Shown one piece after another: positions 34,016 through 42,641 of a stretch of 64,000 nucleotides of DNA; the first letter of the stretch is position 1; every line of letters starts with the position of its first letter. The stretch comes from Bradyrhizobium neotropicale (GTDB taxonomy: Bacteria; Pseudomonadota; Alphaproteobacteria; Rhizobiales; Xanthobacteraceae): contig NZ_LSEF01000091.1 of NCBI RefSeq assembly GCF_001641695.1, forward strand, positions 1 to 64,000, given 5' to 3'. The notes under the pieces are model-generated. The model was not told the origin of the DNA and did not search any database. It saw only the letters and a program-made list of their open reading frames with translations. The position numbers were made by a program, and so were the translations under genes.

Positions 34016-35815
34016 ATGAAACCGACCGATATCGCGGCCCCCGACTACTTTCACAAGGTAGTCGATTGCCAGTGGGCCTGTCCTGCGCACACCCCAGTTC
34101 CCGAATACATCCGACTGATCGCACAAGGCCGCTACAGCGACGCCTACATGATCAATTGGAAATCGAACGTGTTCCCAGGTATCCTGGGACGCACTTGCGA
34201 TCGTCCATGCGAGCCGGCGTGCCGCCGCGGACGCGTCGAGGAGACGCCGGTGGCGATCTGCCGCCTCAAGCGCGTCGCCGCCGATTTCAAGGACGACATC
34301 AAGCAGCGCCTGCCGCATCCCGCCGCGAAGAACGGCAAGCGCATCGCGCTGGTCGGCGGCGGTCCAGCCTCGCTGACGGTGGCGCGCGATCTGGCGCCGC
34401 TCGGCTACCACTGCACCGTGTTCGATGCCGACCCCGAAGCCGGCGGCATGATGCGCACGCAGATCCCCAAGTTCCGCCTGCCGAATTCCGTCATCGACGA
34501 GGAGACCGGCTACATCCTGGGCCTCGGCGTCGAATTCAAGGGCGGTCATCGCATCGAGAGCATGAAGGCCCTGCTCGCGGAGAAATACGACGCGATCTTC
34601 GTCGGCTCGGGCGCGCCGCGCGGCCGCGAGCTCGACATTCCCGGCCGCAAGGAAGCAGCGGCGAACATCCACATCGGTATCGACTGGCTGTCCTCCGTCT
34701 CGTTCGGCCATACCGACAAGATCGGCAAGCGCGTGATCGTGCTCGGCGGCGGCAACACCGCGATGGACTGCTGTCGCACCGCGCGCAGACTCGGCGGCGA
34801 GAGCGTCAAGGTGATCGTCCGCTCCGGCTTCGAGGAGATGAAGGCCTCGCCCTGGGAGAAGGAAGACGCGATCCACGAGGACATCCCGATCCTCAACTTC
34901 CTCGTTCCCGTCGCCTTCATCCACGACAACGGCAAGCTCACCGGCGTCACCTTCCAGAAGGTGAAGGCGGAGTACGACGCCAAGGGCCGCCGCAGTCTCG
35001 TCCCGTCGGGTGAGCCCGACCAGACCATCGAATGCGACGACGTGCTGGTCGCGGTCGGCCAGGAGAACGCCTTCCCCTGGATCGAGCAGGACTGCGGCAT
35101 CGAGTTCGACAAGTGGCACATGCCCACGGTCGATCAGAAGACTTTCGTTTCGACCAATCCAAAAGTGTTCTTCGGCGGCGACGCCGCCTTCGGCCCGAAG
35201 AACATCATCTGGGCGGTGGCGCACGGCCACGACGCCGCGCTGTCGATCCACAGGCTGCTCTCGGGCGAGGACATCACCGAGCGCCCGCTGCCGGACGTGC
35301 AGGTGTCCTCGCAGAAGATGGGCATCCACGAATGGAGCTATGACAACGATATCTCCATCGACAAGCGCTTCAAGGTGCCGCATCGCGACAAGATCGTCGC
35401 GCTGAAGGACATCCGCGCCGAGGTCGAGCTCGGCTACGACGTCAAGCTCGCGCTCGGCGAGGCGCATCGCTGCCTGAACTGCGACGTCCAGACCGTGTTC
35501 TCGACCGCGCTCTGCATCGAGTGCGATGCCTGCGCCGACATCTGCCCGATGGACTGCATCACCTTCACCGCGAACGGCGAGGAAAGCGATTTGCGTCAGC
35601 GTCTGAAGGCGCCCGCGCCGCATGCGGACCAGGACCTCTACGTCTCCTCCGACCTCAAGACCGGCCGTGTCATGGTCAAGGACGAGGACGTCTGCCTGCA
35701 TTGCGGGCTGTGCGCCGAGCGTTGTCCCACTGGCGCCTGGGACATGCAGAAATATTTCATCGAAATGACCTACGCAGGATCATCATGTCCGACAAGAAGC
35801 CGATCAGCAGCGTAA
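34016..35815 (+). CDS. korC: FAD/Fe-S NAD(P) oxidoreductase subunit of a 2-oxoacid oxidoreductase
   Basis: A 599-residue GltD/NfnB-like electron-transfer flavoprotein. The N-terminal Cys cluster (CQWACPAHTPVPEY, GRTCDRPCEPACRRG) is of the Fer4_20 type. A FAD motif lies near residue 108 (RIALVGGGPASL) and an NAD(P) motif near 242 (RVIVLGGGNTAMDC). The C-terminus adds two ferredoxin-like [4Fe-4S] motifs, CIECDACADICPMDC and CLHCGLCAERCPTG. It overlaps the following alpha-subunit gene by 31 bases. The arrangement resembles the 2-oxoglutarate:NADP+ oxidoreductase of Azoarcus/Thauera, so it probably passes electrons between the TPP enzyme and NAD(P)H. Confidence 0.85.
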   Translation: MKPTDIAAPDYFHKVVDCQWACPAHTPVPEYIRLIAQGRYSDAYMINWKSNVFPGILGRTCDRPCEPACRRGRVEETPVAICRLKRVAADFKDDIKQRLPHPAAKNGKRIALVGGGPASLTVARDLAPLGYHCTVFDADPEAGGMMRTQIPKFRLPNSVIDEETGYILGLGVEFKGGHRIESMKALLAEKYDAIFVGSGAPRGRELDIPGRKEAAANIHIGIDWLSSVSFGHTDKIGKRVIVLGGGNTAMDCCRTARRLGGESVKVIVRSGFEEMKASPWEKEDAIHEDIPILNFLVPVAFIHDNGKLTGVTFQKVKAEYDAKGRRSLVPSGEPDQTIECDDVLVAVGQENAFPWIEQDCGIEFDKWHMPTVDQKTFVSTNPKVFFGGDAAFGPKNIIWAVAHGHDAALSIHRLLSGEDITERPLPDVQVSSQKMGIHEWSYDNDISIDKRFKVPHRDKIVALKDIRAEVELGYDVKLALGEAHRCLNCDVQTVFSTALCIECDACADICPMDCITFTANGEESDLRQRLKAPAPHADQDLYVSSDLKTGRVMVKDEDVCLHCGLCAERCPTGAWDMQKYFIEMTYAGSSCPTRSRSAA

Positions 35816-37632
35816 ACGACTTCGTCGTCCGCTTCGCCAATGTCAACGGCTCGGGGTCGGCGAGCGCCAACGAACTGTTCGCCCGCGCGATCCTGCGCCA
35901 CGGCGTACCGGTGTCCCCGCGCAACATCTTCCCCTCCAACATCCAGGGCCTGCCGACCTGGTACGAGGTGCGGGTGACGGAAGCCGGCCATCTCGGCGCC
36001 CGCGGCGGCGTCGACATGATGGTGGCGATGAATCCGCAGACCTGGGACAAGGACGTCGCCGGCATCGAGCCCGGGGGCTATCTGTTCTACGATTCCACCA
36101 AGCCGATGCCGTCGACCAAATTCCGTGACGACATCACCGTGATCGGCGTTCCCCTGACCGCGATCGCCAACTCGACCTATACCGATCCGCGCCAGCGCCA
36201 GCTGTTCAAGAACATCATCTATCTCGGCGCGCTCGCGGCGCTGCTCGACATGGATCCGAAGGTGATCGAGCAGCTGATCGGCGAGCAGTACAAGGGCAAG
36301 GAGAAGCTGCTCTCCTCCAACGTCCACGCGCTGCATCTCGGCCGCGACTGGGCGCTGCAGAACCTGAAATGCCCGATCGGACTGCGCGTGAAGAAGTCCG
36401 ACAAGGTCGGCGACCGCATCTTCATCGAGGGCAACAGCGCAGCCGCGCTCGGCGCCGTCTATGGCGGCGCCACCGTGTGCGCCTGGTATCCGATCACGCC
36501 GTCCTCGTCGGTGGCGGAGGCCTTCACCAGCCACTGCAAGAAGTACCGGCACGATCCCGAGACCGGCAAGGCGAAATACGCGATCGTGCAGGGCGAAGAC
36601 GAGCTCGCCTCGATCGGCATCGTGATCGGCGCCTCCTGGAACGGCGCCCGCGCCTTCACCGCGACCTCCGGTCCCGGCATCTCGCTGATGACGGAGTTCA
36701 TCGGCCTGTCCTACTTCGCCGAGATCCCGGCCGTGATCATGAACATCCAGCGCGCCGGCCCCTCGACCGGCATGCCGACGCGCACCCAGCAATGCGACAT
36801 CATCGCCTGCGCCTATGCCTCGCATGGCGACACCAAGCATGTGCTGCTGTTCCCGGAAGATCCGGCGGAAGCGTTCGAGTTCGCGGCGGCCGCGTTCGAT
36901 CTCGCCGAGCGGCTTCAGACCACGATCTTCCTGATGCTCGACCTCGACATCGGCATGAACCATCGCCTCTGCCGTCCGCTGAAGTGGGACGACGCGCGGC
37001 AATATGACCGCGGCAAGATCATGACCGCGGAGATGCTGGAGGAAGGCCGCGACTTCGGCCGCTATCTCGATGTCGACGGCGACGGCATCCCCTACCGCAC
37101 CTATCCCGGCACGCATCCGACCAAGGGCTCCTACTTCACCCGCGGCACCTCGCGCGACCGCTATGCGCGCTACTCCGAGGAAGGCCCGGTCTACGCCGAC
37201 AACATGCAACGCCTGGTGCGCAAGTTCGAGACCGCACAGGACCTCGTGCCGCGCCCGCTGCAGGCCAATGCGGAACGGCCGACCAAATACGGCGTGATCT
37301 ATTTCGGCTCGACCTCGCCGGCGATGGACGAGGCGATCGGGCTCCTGGAAGCGCGCGGCCATCAGCTCGATCGCCTGCGCATCCGCGCCTTCCCGTTCCA
37401 CTCGAGCGTGGCGAGCTTCCTCGCCGAGCACGACTTCGTCTATGTGGTCGAGCAGAACCGCGACAGCCAGCTGCGCCAGCTCATCGTCAACGAGAACGGC
37501 ATCGATCCGGTGCGCCTCGTGCCGATCGTGCATTATGACGGCTCGCCGATCACCGCCCGTTTCATCGCAAAAGCCATTGGCGACCACCAGGATCACCTCA
37601 AGGTGACCCCGCTCCGCAAGGCCGTGTCATGA
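35785..37632 (+). CDS. korA: 2-oxoacid:acceptor oxidoreductase, alpha subunit (gamma-alpha fusion)
   Basis: A 615-residue subunit. Residues ~10-190 form the gamma-type domain (VRFANVNGSGSASANELFARAI, EAGHLGARGGVDMMVAM). The rest is the alpha pyrimidine-binding domain (EGNSAAALGAVYGGATVCAWYPITPSS, QGEDELASIGIVIGASWNGARAFTATSGPG). The fused order is that of the KorA type for 2-oxoglutarate and related acids. The ATG at 35785 lies inside the end of the upstream flavoprotein gene, and its end overlaps the beta subunit by 4 bases. Specificity (2-oxoglutarate, pyruvate or branched 2-oxoacids) cannot be read from sequence alone. Confidence 0.88.
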   Translation: MSDKKPISSVNDFVVRFANVNGSGSASANELFARAILRHGVPVSPRNIFPSNIQGLPTWYEVRVTEAGHLGARGGVDMMVAMNPQTWDKDVAGIEPGGYLFYDSTKPMPSTKFRDDITVIGVPLTAIANSTYTDPRQRQLFKNIIYLGALAALLDMDPKVIEQLIGEQYKGKEKLLSSNVHALHLGRDWALQNLKCPIGLRVKKSDKVGDRIFIEGNSAAALGAVYGGATVCAWYPITPSSSVAEAFTSHCKKYRHDPETGKAKYAIVQGEDELASIGIVIGASWNGARAFTATSGPGISLMTEFIGLSYFAEIPAVIMNIQRAGPSTGMPTRTQQCDIIACAYASHGDTKHVLLFPEDPAEAFEFAAAAFDLAERLQTTIFLMLDLDIGMNHRLCRPLKWDDARQYDRGKIMTAEMLEEGRDFGRYLDVDGDGIPYRTYPGTHPTKGSYFTRGTSRDRYARYSEEGPVYADNMQRLVRKFETAQDLVPRPLQANAERPTKYGVIYFGSTSPAMDEAIGLLEARGHQLDRLRIRAFPFHSSVASFLAEHDFVYVVEQNRDSQLRQLIVNENGIDPVRLVPIVHYDGSPITARFIAKAIGDHQDHLKVTPLRKAVS

Positions 37633-38684
37633 CCTACATTGCAAAGCCGAAATTTCATCACCCGGGCCTGAAGAAGAACGAGCTCGGCTACACGCATCGC
37701 GACTACGAGGGCAAGATCTCGACGCTGTGCGCCGGCTGCGGTCATGACTCGATCACGGCCTCGATCATCGAGGCCTGCTACGAGCTCTCGATCGAGCCGC
37801 ACCGGGTGGCGAAGATCTCCGGCATCGGTTGCTCGTCGAAGACGCCGGATTACTTCCTCGGCAATTCGCACGGCTTCAACTCGGTGCACGGTCGCATGCC
37901 GTCGGTTTTGACCGGTGCCAATCTCGCCAATCGCGACCTGATCTATCTCGGCGTTTCCGGCGACGGGGACTCCGCATCGATCGGCTTCGGCCAGTTCGCG
38001 CATTCGATCCGGCGCGGCGTCAACATGACCTATATCGTCGAGAACAACGGCGTCTACGGCCTGACCAAGGGCCAGTTCTCGGCGACCGCCGACCGCGGCT
38101 CGAAGTCCAAGAAGGGCGTCACCAACACCGACAACGCCATCGACCTCGTCGCGATCGCGCTGCAGCTCGGGGCCACCTTCGTGGCGCGCAGCTTCTCCGG
38201 CGACAAGACCCAGCTCGTGCCGCTGATCGCGGCCGCGATCCGTCACAAGGGCGCGTCCTTCATCGACGTCATCAGCCCCTGCATCGCCTTCAACAACCAC
38301 GCCGGGTCGACCAAGAGCTTCGACTATGTCCGAGAGCACAATGACGCGGTGAACCGGCTCGACGTGCTGGTCGGCCGTGACCCGATCGCGGTCGATTATG
38401 CGCCGGGCACCGTGCAGTTGGTCGAGCAGCATGACGGCAGCAGGATCGCGCTGCGCAAGATCGATGCCGACTACGATCCGCACGATCGGCTCGGCGCGAT
38501 GACCTTCCTGCAGAAGCACGCCGCCAAGGGTCAGATCGTCACCGGACTGCTCTATGTCGATCCCGAGGCGGAAGACCTGCACGAGCATCTCAACACGGTC
38601 GAGACGCCACTCAACACGCTGGAAGCGGACACGCTCTGCCCGGGCTCGGCGGTGCTGGACAAGATCAACGCCAGCCTGCGGTGA
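37629..38684 (+). CDS. korB: 2-oxoacid:acceptor oxidoreductase, beta subunit (TPP-binding)
   Basis: A 351-residue TPP-binding subunit. CAGCGHDSIT and GIGCSSKTPDYF are the Cys-containing blocks that usually hold the [4Fe-4S] cluster, with a further Cys in ISPCIAFNNH. The TPP/Mg motif is GVSGDGDSASIGFGQ...ENNGVYGLTKGQ. The length fits KorB. It starts at 37629 in a 4-base overlap with the alpha subunit, completing a three-gene complex. The reaction is oxidative decarboxylation of a 2-oxoacid to acyl-CoA, or its reverse. Confidence 0.9.
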   Translation: MTYIAKPKFHHPGLKKNELGYTHRDYEGKISTLCAGCGHDSITASIIEACYELSIEPHRVAKISGIGCSSKTPDYFLGNSHGFNSVHGRMPSVLTGANLANRDLIYLGVSGDGDSASIGFGQFAHSIRRGVNMTYIVENNGVYGLTKGQFSATADRGSKSKKGVTNTDNAIDLVAIALQLGATFVARSFSGDKTQLVPLIAAAIRHKGASFIDVISPCIAFNNHAGSTKSFDYVREHNDAVNRLDVLVGRDPIAVDYAPGTVQLVEQHDGSRIALRKIDADYDPHDRLGAMTFLQKHAAKGQIVTGLLYVDPEAEDLHEHLNTVETPLNTLEADTLCPGSAVLDKINASLR

Positions 38685-38739
38685 TCACGCGGGGCGAAGT
38701 GGCTTTAGATTGAATTGACCGGGCCGCGGGCTCGCTCAA

Positions 38740-38856
38740 CCTCTCCCGCTTGCGGGGGAGGTCGGCGCGGAGCGCCGGGTGGGGGCTCCCTCCACGTCGG
38801 GAGTCTCGATTGCGGAGGCACCCCCACCCCAACCCTCCCCCGCAAGCGGGAGAGGG
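38740..38856. repeat. Palindromic CTCTCCCGCTTGCGGG repeat, copy 1
   Basis: Arms CCTCTCCCGCTTGCGGGGGAGG and CCTCCCCCGCAAGCGGGAGAGG (each quoted in part: CTCTCCCGCTTGCGGG and CCCGCAAGCGGGAGAG) enclose ~70 bases including TCGATTGCGGAG. A second copy, in the opposite order of detail, is at 42414-42526. Confidence 0.75.
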
Positions 38857-38902
38857 AGCGCACCGCCTTCGTGTCGGCAACGAAGCCTAATCCCATCGCG
38901 CT

Positions 38903-39346
38903 CTACCGCGCTGAAGCCAGCGGCCTGACGCGCACGGTGATCTTGTCCGACACGACAGGCGGGTCGAACGGATAGTGCTTGGCATCGCCCAGCACCAGCT
39001 GCAGCGTGTGCGTCCCGGGCGGAAGATCGAGCATGGTCTCGGTCTGCCCTGCCCCGAAGTGCAGATGCGACTTGTCCTGCGGGATCGGCTCCTTGGGATC
39101 GATGGGGTCGTTGACGTCGACCAACAGGTGATGATGACCGGCGTTCTGATAGTCGTCGCCCGCATGCGTCACGCCCATGTTGCGCAGGCCGAACCGGACC
39201 CAGAACCCGCCGCGAACCTTCTGTCCGTCACGCGGGGTGATGAAATAGAGCTTTGCGTCCTTGGGAGCGGTCTTGCCCTGCGAATAGGCTGCGCCCGGGA
39301 GCAATGCGAGCGCCGTCGCCAGCGCGACGCAGTGAATGATTTTCAT
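38903..39346 (-). CDS. Exported DUF4399 protein
   Basis: A 147-residue protein with a Sec signal peptide (MKIIHCVALATALALLPGAAYSQG) and a DUF4399 domain. Blocks: KLYFITPRDGQKVRGGFWVRFGL, HHHLLVDVNDPIDPKEPIP and LPPGTHTLQLVLGDAKHYPF. The His-rich AGHHHLL may bind metal. Function unknown. The start at 39346 gives the signal peptide. Located 17 bases downstream of the cyclase gene, so probably co-transcribed with it. Confidence 0.83.
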   Translation of the reverse strand: MKIIHCVALATALALLPGAAYSQGKTAPKDAKLYFITPRDGQKVRGGFWVRFGLRNMGVTHAGDDYQNAGHHHLLVDVNDPIDPKEPIPQDKSHLHFGAGQTETMLDLPPGTHTLQLVLGDAKHYPFDPPVVSDKITVRVRPLASAR

Positions 39347-39363
39347 GAAACCTACTCCGGCAC

Positions 39364-40920
39364 CTAAGGACTGAGCGCGACGCGGAATCCATGCGTTGGA
39401 TAACGAACATTGGTATCGTAGCCATCGCGGTTGGATGGACGCACATATCTCGAATCGTTCTTCCAGGAGCCCGAGCGCAAGACGTGCGATGAGCAGTCGC
39501 CGCCGGTCCATGCCGAGCCGTCGCCGGGCGCCCCCTGATAGGTCCTGTGCCAGCAATCCCCGACCCACTGATCGACGCTGCCGCCCATGTCGTAGAGCCC
39601 GAACGGATTGGGCTTGAAGCTGCCGACCTTCGCCGGCTGCTCGGCCGCAAGGTCACCGCAATCCTTGCATCCGGCCATGCCGAGCTGGAGCTTGTCGCCC
39701 CACCAATATTTGGTCTGCGTGCCGCCGCGCGCCGCATATTCCCATTCGGCTTCGCTCGGAAGCCGATAGGACTTGTTCGTCGCCTGCGCGAGCCAGGCGG
39801 CATATTGCTGCGCGTCGGTCCAGCTCACATTGGCGACCGGCGCATCGTCCTTGCCGGTGGCGGTGAAGGAGCACGCCTTGGCAACGGCACATTCGTTCCA
39901 CTCCTGCACCGTCACCGGATATTTGCCGATCGAGAACGGCTTGATCGTGGCCTGGTGAACGGGACGTTCGGTCGGATCGTCATTGCTTCCCATCGCGAAG
40001 CTGCCGCCGCGAATGGCGATCATCTGGGGTTCGCGAACCGATGGCGCCGCCGGTTGGCCGGGCGGCGGTGCGGGCGACGGAGGTGCCGACGCCAATGAGG
40101 GAGACGGTTGCGGCGTCTGCGTTGCCGCTTCGCGCGACAGGGGATGCGGGCTCGGAGGCGCGGCCGGCGAAGGGCTCGGCGTGGCGGCCGGAGACGCGGT
40201 CGGCGCGGCAGCCTGCTCGCCCACCTTGCCGGACGGCTGCGCCAGCAGATACCAGAGCACGCCGGCGGCGATGATCAGCAGCGTGATGCCCAGGAAAAAG
40301 ATCAGGGCGTTCTCGCGCCGGCTTCGCGTCCTGCCGACCGCATCTGCGTCGGGCAGCACGCGATAGACGCGCACGGGATCGGTGATGTTCTTGACCTTGC
40401 GGTCCCCGAGCGATTCATAGCCGCATACCACCTTGTGCTTGATCTGCTCGTAGATCGCGCCGGAGATGTAGACCTGACCGGGCTCGGCGATGCCTTCGAG
40501 GCGGGTGGCGATGTTGACGCCGTCGCCGTAAACATCGTCCGGCTCCACGATGACGTCACCGAGATTGACGCCGATCCGGTATTCGATCCGGGAATGCTTC
40601 GGAAGCGAGGCGTTGCGGCCGATGAGGTTCTGCTGGATGACGATGCTGCATCTGACAGCCTCGACGGGACTGTCGAAAATGGCGATGAAGCCGTCGCCCG
40701 TCGTCTTCACCAGCGTTCCATGGTGCTCGACGATGCTGGGCTCGATGAGATCCCGCTCGATCCGCTTGACGCGGACATGCGTGCCCTCCTCATCGGCCTG
40801 CATCAGGCGGCTATAGGACGCGATGTCGCCGACAATGATCGCAGCGAGACGACGAGGCATCGCGCCGTGCGGGGGCGGCCCACCCTGATTTCCGGATTTG
40901 AAGTTGCGAATTTCGCCCAT
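39364..40920 (-). CDS. Class III adenylate cyclase fused to a periplasmic FGE-like domain
   Basis: A 518-residue fusion. The cyclase domain (about 25-190) has both metal Asp residues (IIVGDIASYSRLMQ and TTGDGFIAIF), the adenine-selecting Lys (TLVKTTGDG) and the transition-state Asn/Arg pair (YGDGVNIATRLE). One membrane helix follows (ALIFFLGITLLIIAAGVLWYLL), then a ~75-residue Pro/Ala/Ser linker, then a formylglycine-generating-enzyme (sulfatase-modifying factor) fold from MIAIRGGSFAMGSNDDP to THGFRVALSP. The end of this fold, RSGSWKNDSRYVRPSNRDG, lacks the two catalytic Cys of true FGE, so the domain is probably a sensor. Start at 40920 has GGAG upstream. Confidence 0.85.
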   Translation of the reverse strand: MGEIRNFKSGNQGGPPPHGAMPRRLAAIIVGDIASYSRLMQADEEGTHVRVKRIERDLIEPSIVEHHGTLVKTTGDGFIAIFDSPVEAVRCSIVIQQNLIGRNASLPKHSRIEYRIGVNLGDVIVEPDDVYGDGVNIATRLEGIAEPGQVYISGAIYEQIKHKVVCGYESLGDRKVKNITDPVRVYRVLPDADAVGRTRSRRENALIFFLGITLLIIAAGVLWYLLAQPSGKVGEQAAAPTASPAATPSPSPAAPPSPHPLSREAATQTPQPSPSLASAPPSPAPPPGQPAAPSVREPQMIAIRGGSFAMGSNDDPTERPVHQATIKPFSIGKYPVTVQEWNECAVAKACSFTATGKDDAPVANVSWTDAQQYAAWLAQATNKSYRLPSEAEWEYAARGGTQTKYWWGDKLQLGMAGCKDCGDLAAEQPAKVGSFKPNPFGLYDMGGSVDQWVGDCWHRTYQGAPGDGSAWTGGDCSSHVLRSGSWKNDSRYVRPSNRDGYDTNVRYPTHGFRVALSP

Positions 40921-41240
40921 TGCGGGGACTCCACAAACTTGCAAAGGCGGCGCGAGCTTACGCTTCCGAAAAGCAATCGTCTGTGAAGGCTATCACATTG
41001 ACGAACCGGGACAAAGTTGAAGGAACCTTGGACATCAAGTTCCCCAGGGCGAAAGCTCTCCGCCGATTGAACTTTCTTGTCCCTGTCGCCGACTAAGGCG
41101 CTGGGTGGAACCAGCCGGATCACGCCGCCCGGCGACGACATGCCAGAGGGCTTGCGAGCGTTGAACGCGCCGCACCTGGCCCGCGTCTAACGGCCAACAG
41201 CTCTGTCCTGCTGTAAGGATGTCACGCCCGCGAGGCCGTC
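40921..41240. other. Gap without a supported gene
   Basis: 320 bases between the divergent cyclase and exported-protein genes. ORFs here are short and lack start signals. It should carry both promoters, but no confident -35/-10 was found. A GGAAC at 41022-41026 is not followed by CGTT at the EcfG spacing. Confidence 0.4.
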
Positions 41241-41864
41241 ATGAAGCTCTCTCTGTTTGCTGCCCTCACCCTGGCTGCGCTGACCGGCGCTGCTCACGCC
41301 CACGACGCCGGCAAAGTGCGGGAAGCCACCAAGGCCGAGACCGACGCCTTCAATGCGCGGATCTATGCGGGGCCCCCTGGCGACAAAGCCTATGCCTGCT
41401 TCGTCCGTCGCTACGATGCCGAGCACCTGGCGCGGCATCCGAAGCAGAAGGTCGCCGCCATGAGGCTCCTGATTTCGGCGGAGTCCGACAACGAGGACAA
41501 GCAGCTCCATGATTCGTTCCGGTTCGGCTTCAAATACCGGCACCGCCCCGGTGATTTCGACTCCAGCGGCTCGTGCGGCAGCCACGTGCTGCTTCAGAAC
41601 CACGACGGTGAAGTCCGGCTCGGCTGCGGCGTCGATTGCGAAGGAGGCGGGATCGAGGTGGCTCTGTCGAAGGACGACAAATCGGCCATCGTCCGGCTCG
41701 TGCAGATCCGGGTCTGGCAGAACAACAAGCCGGATGATGAGGCTGAGCAATCGCTGGTCGCCGGCGCCGACGACAAGATTTTCCGACTCGACCGTGCCGA
41801 CACCGGCGAATGCGCTTCGCTCGTGACCGATCGCAAGGAACTCGCCGCGCTCCGCCACAAGTGA
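41241..41864 (+). CDS. Exported hypothetical protein
   Basis: A 207-residue periplasmic protein with a signal peptide (MKLSLFAALTLAALTGAAHAHD). The mature part has five Cys residues (KAYACFVRR, SGSCGSHVLL, GCGVDCEGG and GECASLV), suggesting disulfides. No family is recognised. It precedes the DsrE-like gene by 73 bases on the same strand. Confidence 0.7.
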   Translation: MKLSLFAALTLAALTGAAHAHDAGKVREATKAETDAFNARIYAGPPGDKAYACFVRRYDAEHLARHPKQKVAAMRLLISAESDNEDKQLHDSFRFGFKYRHRPGDFDSSGSCGSHVLLQNHDGEVRLGCGVDCEGGGIEVALSKDDKSAIVRLVQIRVWQNNKPDDEAEQSLVAGADDKIFRLDRADTGECASLVTDRKELAALRHK

Positions 41865-41937
41865 TATCCGTCCGGCCATGTCAGGCGCACGATACGCGGA
41901 GCACGCGAACAGACGCGCGCAGTCGAGGGAGACGGTC

Positions 41938-42387
41938 ATGAACCGGCGCAGCATCTTATGGAGCACAGTCTCAGCTCTTGGCGCGATATTCGCTGCCCGA
42001 GGCGCGAAGGCTGCAACGGAGGCGACTACGAGCGACAAGCTCAAGGTGGTTTATCACTTAAGCGACGCCGAGAAGGTCAACTTCGTGCTTGGCAACATCC
42101 AGAACCACATCGACGGCGTCGGCGGTTCGGAGCATGTGACGATCGCGCTGGTGATCCACGGGCCGGCGCTGAAGGCGTTTCACGCGGCGCAGGCCAATCC
42201 CGATATCAGCAAGCGGATCGGCGATTTCTCCAAGGACGGCGTCGAGCTCGCCGCCTGCGGCAACACGATGAAGGCGCAGAACGTCACGCTGAAAGATCTG
42301 CTGCCCGGCTTCGTCAGCGCGGCGAAGGGCGGCGTGGTTCGTCTCGCCGAGCTGCAGTCGCAGGGATATCTCTACTTGCGGCCGTAG
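41938..42387 (+). CDS. Exported DsrE/YchN-like protein
   Basis: A 149-residue protein with a Tat-like or Sec N-terminus (MNRRSILWSTVSALGAIFAARGAKA) and a DsrE-like fold. Characteristic parts are LKVVYHLSDAEKVNFVLGNIQNH, IALVIHGPALKAF and the Cys-containing GVELAACGNTMKAQNV, with a conserved Cys at the family's sulfur-carrying position. Possible role in sulfur relay or redox in the periplasm, by inference. The ATG at 41938 gives the export signal. Confidence 0.8.
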   Translation: MNRRSILWSTVSALGAIFAARGAKAATEATTSDKLKVVYHLSDAEKVNFVLGNIQNHIDGVGGSEHVTIALVIHGPALKAFHAAQANPDISKRIGDFSKDGVELAACGNTMKAQNVTLKDLLPGFVSAAKGGVVRLAELQSQGYLYLRP

Positions 42388-42413
42388 AGGATTACAGTTG
42401 CCACGAAAAATGG

Positions 42414-42526
42414 CCCCCTCCCCCGCTTGCGGGGGAGGGTTGGGGAGAGGGTGTCTCCGCAATCGAGAACCCCCAAGAAGAGAGAGCACCGGCGCTTCGC
42501 GCCGATCTCTCGCGCAAGCGGGAGAG
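42414..42526. repeat. Palindromic CTCCCCCGCTTGCGGGGG repeat, copy 2
   Basis: Same family as 38740-38856: outer arms CCCCGCTTGCGGGG and CGCAAGCGGGAGAG with an internal TCCGCAATCGAGA core. It separates the DsrE-like gene from the ArsR operon. Confidence 0.75.
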
Positions 42527-42580
42527 ATGAACGAGCCCGTGCATGCCTTCCGCTCCAAGCCGCCGACGTCTCCATCCCGC

Positions 42581-42609
42581 TTGACTTATCCATAACTCTG
42601 CGGTTATGA
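42581..42609 (+). promoter_or_regulatory. Promoter of the arsR-like operon
   Basis: TTGACT (-35, 42581-42586), a 17-base spacer and TTATGA (-10, 42604-42609), about 33 bases before the ArsR start codon. The spacer is covered by operator 1. Confidence 0.55.
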
Positions 42610-42611
42610 AT
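42588..42611. promoter_or_regulatory. ArsR operator 1
   Basis: ATCCATAAC-N6-GTTATGAAT, an inverted repeat with one mismatch, lying over the spacer and -10 of the promoter. Repression by occlusion is expected. Confidence 0.65.
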
Positions 42612-42612
42612 T

Positions 42613-42636
42613 ATCCATAACTGACTGGTTATGGAT
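42613..42636. promoter_or_regulatory. ArsR operator 2
   Basis: ATCCATAAC-N6-GTTATGGAT, a perfect 9-base inverted repeat 25 bases after operator 1 and ending 5 bases before the ATG. Two tandem sites on the same helical face are consistent with cooperative autorepression. Confidence 0.7.
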
Positions 42637-42641
42637 TTTGG

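Noticed and set aside
38740..42526. Palindromic repeats read as a CRISPR array or as transposon ends
   Set aside because: Only two copies, 3.6 kb apart, with no regular spacers and no transposase or cas genes between them.
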